Assembly: GCA_021647705.1 (NCBI GenBank)
Contig: JAKIUF010000050.1
Location: 1 to 33,843 of the forward strand
Direction of reading: 5' to 3'
Length of the DNA: 33,843 nt
Source of the DNA: Gammaproteobacteria bacterium
GTDB taxonomy: Bacteria; Pseudomonadota; Gammaproteobacteria; SZUA-152
The position numbers and the translations under genes were made by a program. The notes under the pieces were generated by a model. It worked only from the letters and a program-made list of their open reading frames with translations, did not search any database and was not told the origin of the DNA. Shown piece by piece: positions 32,902-33,843 of this stretch (within the stretch, counting starts at the first letter, position 1; every line of letters begins with the position of its first letter).

Positions 32902-33228
32902 ATGGTCAAATACGAATACAATTTCGTCAAAAATATTCCAATTAAAGAATTATTTTTATTAATGGTAGAAAATGGAGATGATAATTCAGGCTGGGTATTT
33001 CAGTATGAAAAAAGCACATATTCCATGCAATGGCATCCAACTTTTATGAGAAATATATGGGTCAGATATCCAAAAGTATTTGCTGTACTGCATAACACCT
33101 CTGAAACAAAAACATTGTGTACAATTGAAACCATTGATCTTATAGGTAAAGCCCCCGCTAAAAACTTCAAGAAGATTCATGATAAAGCTTTTGATCAACT
33201 GTTTAAAAATATAAAAGCAATGAAATAA
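32902..33228 (+). CDS. Hypothetical protein, 108 aa
   Basis: An unrecognised, AT-rich 108-residue protein beginning MVKYEYNFVKNIP, with many Lys, Phe, Asn and aromatic residues and no signal or membrane segment. It has AGGGG about ten bases before the ATG. A conserved-looking core (WVFQYEKSTYSMQWHPTF and TIETIDLIGKAPAKNF) suggests a small soluble alpha/beta fold. Its composition differs from the surrounding housekeeping genes, which hints at horizontal origin. Function cannot be assigned. Confidence 0.6.
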   Translation: MVKYEYNFVKNIPIKELFLLMVENGDDNSGWVFQYEKSTYSMQWHPTFMRNIWVRYPKVFAVLHNTSETKTLCTIETIDLIGKAPAKNFKKIHDKAFDQLFKNIKAMK

Positions 33229-33297
33229 ATCATAAAATGGGTGAGAATTTCCCTGTGCCAAAACTTGCTGCGACACTACCCGTGGTTAATACCGTCA

Positions 33298-33600
33298 CTA
33301 TTTCCCAAGCAACTGGGTAAAAGCTAAAAATATGATAACGACAGCATCTAAACCAATCCCTGTTTTCATACAGCTAAAGGGAACCACTTCACTTGGCAAT
33401 ATTTTCCGTCTCCGGAATACCACCTGATAGTGCAATGCGTATGCTTTCATGAGTTGTATTTTATCCAAACATCCATTTTTCAACATACCTATGTATTTAA
33501 CTAAGCCAGACCATAAGTTGAACGGAGAAATACGCGTTACAGCCGTCAAATGCTGATAAAAGCGAACCGGCTGAGCCAAGTGCAGAGACATGTTTTTCAA
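33298..33600 (-). CDS. Possible hypothetical protein, 100 aa
   Basis: An open frame of 100 residues beginning MKNMSLHLAQPVRFY. It has no recognised domain and no good ribosome site; the last 20 residues form one hydrophobic segment. It is listed only because nothing else covers this region. It could be a chance frame or a mobile-element remnant. Between it and 33764 I see no gene. Confidence 0.22.
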   Translation of the reverse strand: MKNMSLHLAQPVRFYQHLTAVTRISPFNLWSGLVKYIGMLKNGCLDKIQLMKAYALHYQVVFRRRKILPSEVVPFSCMKTGIGLDAVVIIFLAFTQLLGK

Positions 33601-33764
33601 AGAGGTCTACATTAGCTTAAGAGTCAATCCAGCGTGGGTTTTCGTTCAAATTTACTACTATTTCCATAACTCAAAATTTATTACTACAACAATAGTAAGC
33701 AATATGAATAATGAAAAACTGGGTATAAAAAAAATGTAACTACTCAGCTTACTTTTCGTAGGAG

Positions 33765-33843
33765 CTAGGTTTTTTCTTCGGAAAGGATCAACGCAGCACC
33801 GTCAAATGCATCGCACAATGCTTTGAAGACATTATGCCCCTGC
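33765..33843 (-). CDS. C-terminal end of a gene entering from the right edge
   Basis: Read on the minus strand from the window edge, this gives QGHNVFKALCDAFDGAALIL then SEEKT and a TAG stop at 33767-33765. The amphipathic, protein-like sequence suggests the end of a real coding region, but 25 residues are too few to name it. Confidence 0.35.
   Translation of the reverse strand, partial: QGHNVFKALCDAFDGAALILSEEKT

Overview
The window looks like a chromosomal segment of a gammaproteobacterium. The evidence is the scpA-scpB-rluB block, YciK-like and ArfB genes, two GGEEF diguanylate cyclases, a PilZ protein, and hpnC/hpnD/hpnE squalene (hopanoid precursor) genes. I cannot name the genus from sequence alone. 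No rRNA, tRNA or CRISPR array was seen.

Layout. 1-500: the 5' end of an IS1595-like transposase running off the left edge, then non-coding repeats. 596-3509: nitroreductase and pirin genes divergent from a LysR regulator. 3827-4969: a MacA/HlyD-type periplasmic adaptor. 4970-11300: an AT-richer accessory island with repeat copies, an IS91-type transposase relic, a truncated lipoprotein gene, a secreted beta-helix protein, an Ig/FN3 lipoprotein and a secreted TIM-barrel glycosidase-like protein. 11418-14593: an ABC ATPase and two MacB/FtsX permeases, which would normally follow the adaptor directly. 14598-18028: a PilZ protein, a glycine-zipper protein, an unrecognised membrane protein next to a 2Fe-2S flavin reductase, and ArfB. 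18089-25802: hpnC, a diguanylate cyclase, a bifunctional aldolase/dehydrogenase, hpnD, hpnE and an SDR. 26264-28638: a second diguanylate cyclase behind a candidate sigma-54 promoter, and a membrane protein that looks like an inactive M48 peptidase. 29134-32476 (minus strand): scpA-scpB-rluB-DNA glycosylase operon. 32902-33843: poorly coding, AT-rich end with small unknown genes.

Function. HpnC, HpnD and HpnE together turn farnesyl diphosphate into squalene; the hopene cyclase is not in this window. The adaptor, ATPase and two permeases would form one tripartite export pump. ScpA and ScpB are the kleisin and winged-helix subunits of the SMC condensin. Two cyclases and a PilZ receptor point to c-di-GMP signalling.

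The most striking non-genic feature is a family of at least eight dispersed, MITE-like repeats with terminal inverted repeats around ATGTGAATTAAG and a long internal hairpin built from CGCAGAG-type units. A second, unrelated inverted-repeat family has two copies, one nested inside a copy of the first. Several copies sit exactly at gene 3' ends, and two appear to supply the stop codon.
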